From an uncultured Clostridia bacterium (GTDB taxonomy: Bacteria; Bacillota; Clostridia; Christensenellales; Pumilibacteraceae): a DNA stretch of 64,000 nucleotides. The notes under the pieces were generated by a model. That model saw only the letters and a program-made list of their open reading frames with translations. It ran no database searches and was not told the DNA's origin. The number at the start of each line of letters is the position of its first letter. Positions within the stretch are counted from its first letter, which is position 1. The stretch lies in NCBI GenBank assembly GCA_947589465.1, contig CANQAE010000001.1, positions 1 to 64,000 on the forward strand, read 5' to 3'. Positions 60,698 through 64,000 of the stretch are shown here, in pieces. The translations under genes were made by a program, and so were the position numbers.

Positions 60698-61318
60698 ATG
60701 GCTAAGATCACATGTGCAGATTGCAAAAAATGCAGACGAGAAGGACAAAAACTCTTTTTGAAAGGAGAACGTTGCACCTCCAAAAAATGCGCTATGGAAC
60801 GCAGACCGGTTGCGCCCGGACAGCACGGAGCGGCAAGGAAAAAGAATTCCGAGTATGCCGTGCAACTTCGTGAGAAGCAAAAGGCAAAGCGCGCATACGG
60901 GTTGCTCGAAAAGCAGTTCCGTTCGTACTACGACCGCGCTACGCGCATCAAGGGCGTTACGGGCGAAAATATGCTTATGTTGCTCGAATGTCGTCTTGAC
61001 AATGTGATTTATCGTATGGGTATAGGATCGAGCCGCGCTCAATCGCGTCAGATCGTAAACCACGGACATATCACGGTAAACGGCAGAACGGTCAATATTC
61101 CGAGTTTCATAGTTAAGGCAGGCGACGAAATTGCAATAAAGGAGAACAAGCAGGACAACGCGATGTTCAAGGAGTTGCGCGGCGCAAAGATCGTTATGCC
61201 CAAGTGGCTCGAATTCAATACCGAAACGTTCGTGGGCAAAATAATCGAATTGCCGAAGCGCGAAGATATAGATCTTAACATCAACGAGCAGCTTATTGTA
61301 GAGTTGTATTCCAAATAA
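60698..61318 (+). CDS. rpsD: 30S ribosomal protein S4
   Basis: Assembly-initiating protein with an S4 domain. The 206-residue product is the zinc-binding C+ form: [23 protein letters not shown]4 domain: [27 protein letters not shown] in part ([17 protein letters not shown]). GGAGGAG site. Confidence 0.97.
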   Translation: MAKITCADCKKCRREGQKLFLKGERCTSKKCAMERRPVAPGQHGAARKKNSEYAVQLREKQKAKRAYGLLEKQFRSYYDRATRIKGVTGENMLMLLECRLDNVIYRMGIGSSRAQSRQIVNHGHITVNGRTVNIPSFIVKAGDEIAIKENKQDNAMFKELRGAKIVMPKWLEFNTETFVGKIIELPKREDIDLNINEQLIVELYSK

Positions 61319-61355
61319 TTGGAAAAAATCCACCTAATAAGGAGAAGATTCATAA

Positions 61356-62309
61356 ATGATGGAAATCGAAAAACCGGAAATCACATTAGAGGAAAGCGCA
61401 GATTTCAGATACGGGAAGTTTGTCGTAGAGCCTTTGGAACGTGGTTACGGTATAACTTTGGGTAATGCTCTAAGACGCGTGCTTTTGTCGGCTTTGCCGG
61501 GTACAGCCGTTGTGGGCATTTTGATAGACGGTGTAAGTCACGAATTCAGCACAATTAAGGGCGTAAAGGAAGACGTTGCGGACATTATTCTCAATATCAA
61601 GCAACTCAATCTCAAAGCCAATTACGGCGACCGTGACATCAAAAAGAGTTTGCGAATAGAGAAAAGCGAGCCGGGGATAGTTACCGCCGCCGATATCGAG
61701 CAAGATCCCGAAATAGAGATTCTCAATCCCGATCTGTATATTTGCACTCTCGACGAGGGCGCCAAACTCAATATGGAACTTTTTGTCGGGCAGGGACGCG
61801 GATATGTGGTTGCCGAAAACAACAAGGACGCTTCGCAACCGATAGGTTATATAGCGATAGATTCCATATTCACGCCCGTGAAAGCGGCAAGTTATTCGGT
61901 CACCACCACTCGTGTCGGGCAAAGCATCGACTACGATAAACTTACCATCGAGGTCAAGACGGACGGCTCTTTGTCGGCACGCGACGTACTTTCGCTCGCC
62001 GCAAAGGCGATCGAAGACCATATCAGGATCTTCGTTTCGCTCAGCGACACGATTTCCAAGATGGGAATTCTTATAGAATCTCAAAACAGTCCCAAAACGC
62101 AAATTCTCGAAATGAACATAGAAGATATGGATTTGTCGGTTCGAAGTTACAACTGCTTGAAACGCGCCAACATTCATACGGTAGAGGATTTGACCAAAAA
62201 GACGGAAGACGATATGCTCAAAGTCCGCAATCTCGGTCGCAAATCGCTTGACGAAGTTATCGGCAAGTTGCGCGCTTACGGCTTGGGACTCAAAAGCAAC
62301 GAAGATTAA
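61356..62309 (+). CDS. rpoA: RNA polymerase subunit alpha
   Basis: Dimerises to nucleate RNA polymerase assembly. The N-terminal domain has [30 protein letters not shown] (in part [17 protein letters not shown]) and [13 protein letters not shown]; the C-terminal domain has [15 protein letters not shown] and [13 protein letters not shown] for DNA and activator contact. 317 residues. ATGATG start; the first is used here. Confidence 0.97.
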   Translation: MMEIEKPEITLEESADFRYGKFVVEPLERGYGITLGNALRRVLLSALPGTAVVGILIDGVSHEFSTIKGVKEDVADIILNIKQLNLKANYGDRDIKKSLRIEKSEPGIVTAADIEQDPEIEILNPDLYICTLDEGAKLNMELFVGQGRGYVVAENNKDASQPIGYIAIDSIFTPVKAASYSVTTTRVGQSIDYDKLTIEVKTDGSLSARDVLSLAAKAIEDHIRIFVSLSDTISKMGILIESQNSPKTQILEMNIEDMDLSVRSYNCLKRANIHTVEDLTKKTEDDMLKVRNLGRKSLDEVIGKLRAYGLGLKSNED

Positions 62310-62320
62310 GGAGAACAACA

Positions 62321-62830
62321 ATGGAACAAAGAAAATTAGGTAGACCTACCGACCAAAGAATGGCACTTTTAAGAAATCAAACGACCACTCTTTTGTGGTA
62401 CGGTCGCATAGAAACAACTTACGAGAGGGCGAAGGAAGTGGCTCGTATGGCAGAGAAACTTTTGACCAAAGCCATTCGCACCTACCTCGACACGCAAAAG
62501 AAAGTCGTTGAACGCAAAGAGAACGGCAAAGACGTTAAGGTCGAACTCGTAAACGACGGTCCGCAAAAGTTGGCTGCGCGTCGTGCGATAATGCGCGTTT
62601 TGTACGACATTCCCGAAATGCGTCAGGAAAAAGAAAGCAAGCAATCGTACAGGGAAAGAACGCACAATATCAAGCACCCGTTAGTAGAGAAGATCTTCAA
62701 CGAGTATGCGCCCAAGTACGATAAACGCGCCAAGGACAACAATAACAACTATGGCGGATACACAAAGATCAGCAAAATCGGGTTCCGTCGCGGCGATGGC
62801 GCGGAAATGGCGATCATTGAGTTGGTTTAA
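62321..62830 (+). CDS. rplQ: 50S ribosomal protein L17
   Basis: Tunnel-exit protein. 169 residues, longer than the usual ~115-125: the core [36 protein letters not shown] (in part [15 protein letters not shown]) and the C-terminal [25 protein letters not shown] (in part [21 protein letters not shown]) flank an expanded middle with the basic segment [16 protein letters not shown]. Last gene of the superoperon. Confidence 0.96.
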   Translation: MEQRKLGRPTDQRMALLRNQTTTLLWYGRIETTYERAKEVARMAEKLLTKAIRTYLDTQKKVVERKENGKDVKVELVNDGPQKLAARRAIMRVLYDIPEMRQEKESKQSYRERTHNIKHPLVEKIFNEYAPKYDKRAKDNNNNYGGYTKISKIGFRRGDGAEMAIIELV

Positions 62831-62838
62831 TATCAGCA

Positions 62839-62865
62839 AGCGTCCCTACGATGGGACGCTTTTTG
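62839..62865 (+). terminator. Terminator of the ribosomal superoperon
   Basis: AGCGTCCC (62839-62846) pairs with GGGACGCT (62853-62860), loop of 6, followed by five T. Confidence 0.9.
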
Positions 62866-62871
62866 TATACT

Positions 62872-64000
62872 ATGGAAAGAAAGAAGAAAATCATATTGAT
62901 CGTTGTCCCGATAGCAGTAGTCGCCCTCGCGCTACTCACGATATTGCTTTTGCTCCCGACGGACAAACTGTGTACCGTCGTGTTCAATTCGCGCGGCGGG
63001 AACGAAATATCCTCGGTCGAGGTTAAGACGGGTTCAAGGCTGAAACTCCCGTCGCCGCCAAGAAAAGCGGGATATATTTTCGACGGTTGGTTTTACGACG
63101 AGGAATGTGAGGTAGCATTCGACGAACAGGCGAATATCGAAAATAATACCACCCTGTATGCAAAATGGCGGGCACGCTCTTACATTGTATCGTTTTCGGA
63201 CGGGCGAAAGAACGAAGTCGTGACGTTCGGCGAGCCTTTCGAATTGCCCGTTCCGCAAGCGCAAGGAGGACAAGTTTTCGCAGGTTGGAGATACTTCGAT
63301 GAGAACATAACCGACGAGTACGGTCGCGGGCGTACGAAATGGAATATTTCGCATGACATAAGCGTTTCGCCGCTCATGTACGAGGTGATAGCGTTTGATG
63401 AACGCGACGGGAAACTCGTGGCGAGCAAAGGAGCAGACATAGACAAATTGAGTGACATAACAATTCCCGACGAGATAGACGGGACTATGGTGACAGCCGT
63501 CGCTCAAAACGGATTTTCGGGATGCGATAACATAAAAGAAATTCGCCTCGGCAAAAACATAACCGAACTCGGCAATTTCGCGTTTGCGAATTGTTCGAAT
63601 CTTTCGGTCGTTACGCTCGACGGCGTGACAAAGTTGGGGATCTCGGCGTTCGAGGGATGCGTTTCGCTTGGCGAAATTACCGTTCCGAATTCGGTGACCA
63701 CTATGGGCGAGAGGTGCTTTTACGGCTGTACCGCCCTCAAAAGCGCGGAACTAACGTGCAAGTCGGTGGGCGGTTATGCGTTTGCGAACTGCACTTCGCT
63801 TGCCGAGGTCGTCGTTTTGCAAGGCACCGAAATGCTCGGCGATCATTGCTTCGACGGTTGCGTTGAACTGACGGCGGTGACATTGCCGTCCTCGCTGACG
63901 AATGTGGGAGCGTATTTGTTCGCGCACGCGTCGTCGCTCGCGGAAATAACGTTGCCGACAGATCTCGACACTGTAAGCATGGGAATGTTTTCGTGTTGCA
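62872..64000 (+). CDS. Membrane-anchored leucine-rich-repeat protein (partial, runs off the window)
   Basis: The frame is open from the ATG at 62872 to the window end (376 codons). An N-terminal anchor helix (IILIVVPIAVVALALLTILL) is followed by an InlB/Listeria-Bacteroides-type repeat (KAGYIFDGWFYDEECEVAF in part, ending TTLYAKW), a second GW-type segment (VFAGWRYFD), then LRR_5 repeats with the pattern IxxIGxxAFxxC from about residue 195 (GNFAFANCSNL, GISAFEGCVSL, GERCFYGCTAL, GGYAFANCTSL). Probably a surface adhesin-like protein related to the one at 33.7-36.0 kb. No ribosome binding site is visible; the start is uncertain. Confidence 0.85.
   Translation, partial: MERKKKIILIVVPIAVVALALLTILLLLPTDKLCTVVFNSRGGNEISSVEVKTGSRLKLPSPPRKAGYIFDGWFYDEECEVAFDEQANIENNTTLYAKWRARSYIVSFSDGRKNEVVTFGEPFELPVPQAQGGQVFAGWRYFDENITDEYGRGRTKWNISHDISVSPLMYEVIAFDERDGKLVASKGADIDKLSDITIPDEIDGTMVTAVAQNGFSGCDNIKEIRLGKNITELGNFAFANCSNLSVVTLDGVTKLGISAFEGCVSLGEITVPNSVTTMGERCFYGCTALKSAELTCKSVGGYAFANCTSLAEVVVLQGTEMLGDHCFDGCVELTAVTLPSSLTNVGAYLFAHASSLAEITLPTDLDTVSMGMFSCC

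Overview
This window looks like a chromosomal segment of an anaerobic Gram-positive bacterium of the Clostridia (Bacillota), possibly an uncultured gut lineage. Reasons: oxygen-sensitive ThiH rather than ThiO; PurF with a four-cysteine [4Fe-4S]-type ligand set; zinc-type S14 and adenylate kinase; the classical S10-spc-alpha ribosomal order with adk-map-(KOW protein)-infA-rpmJ inside it; sigma-A-like TTGACA/TATAAT promoters and GGAGG ribosome binding sites. No phage, insertion sequence or CRISPR array was seen. The species is not identifiable from the sequence alone.

Layout. 0-4 kb, minus strand: rsmG-mnmE-smpB operon and an unknown 360-residue protein. 4.1-6.3 kb, plus: an OmpR-type two-component system. 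6.6-6.9 kb: two tandem tRNA-Pro genes. 7.2-11.7 kb, minus: a ferritin-like protein, parB with parS-like sites, tspO and uppP. 11.9-24.1 kb, plus: purine operon purE-C-F-M-N-H-D-L plus a methionine gamma-lyase. 24.2-33.5 kb: ABC-F ATPase, a PflX-like radical SAM protein, an unrecognised two-gene module with a nuclease-like motif, an MBL/beta-CASP-like hydrolase, an NhaC antiporter and an ABC exporter. 33.6-36.0 kb: a BspA-type leucine-rich-repeat lipoprotein. 36.2-41.4 kb: thiamine operon thiS-F-G-H-tenI-thiC behind a TPP riboswitch. 41.4-46.7 kb: marR-cysS, cardiolipin synthase, a frameshifted membrane protein, mscL. 47.0-62.9 kb: the ribosomal superoperon from rpsJ to rplQ including secY, adk, map, infA and rpoA, behind a perfect consensus promoter. 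The window ends inside a second leucine-rich-repeat protein.

How it fits together. mnmE, rsmG and parB usually lie close to the replication origin in Firmicutes. Here genes run mostly leftward before about 11.7 kb and mostly rightward after it, and parS-like palindromes and DnaA-box-like arrays lie in the AT-rich gaps. I infer that this is origin-proximal DNA, although dnaA and parA are absent. The purine and thiamine operons are linked metabolically (ThiC consumes the purine intermediate AIR made by PurM).

Most interesting signals: a parS-like palindrome inside the parB terminator; phased short repeats near parB and upstream of the ribosomal operon; several genes whose -10 box lies exactly 6 nt before the ATG with no Shine-Dalgarno (candidate leaderless mRNAs); the two-gene PD-(D/E)XK-like module at 26.9-28.25 kb; and TenI in the place where ThiE would be expected.
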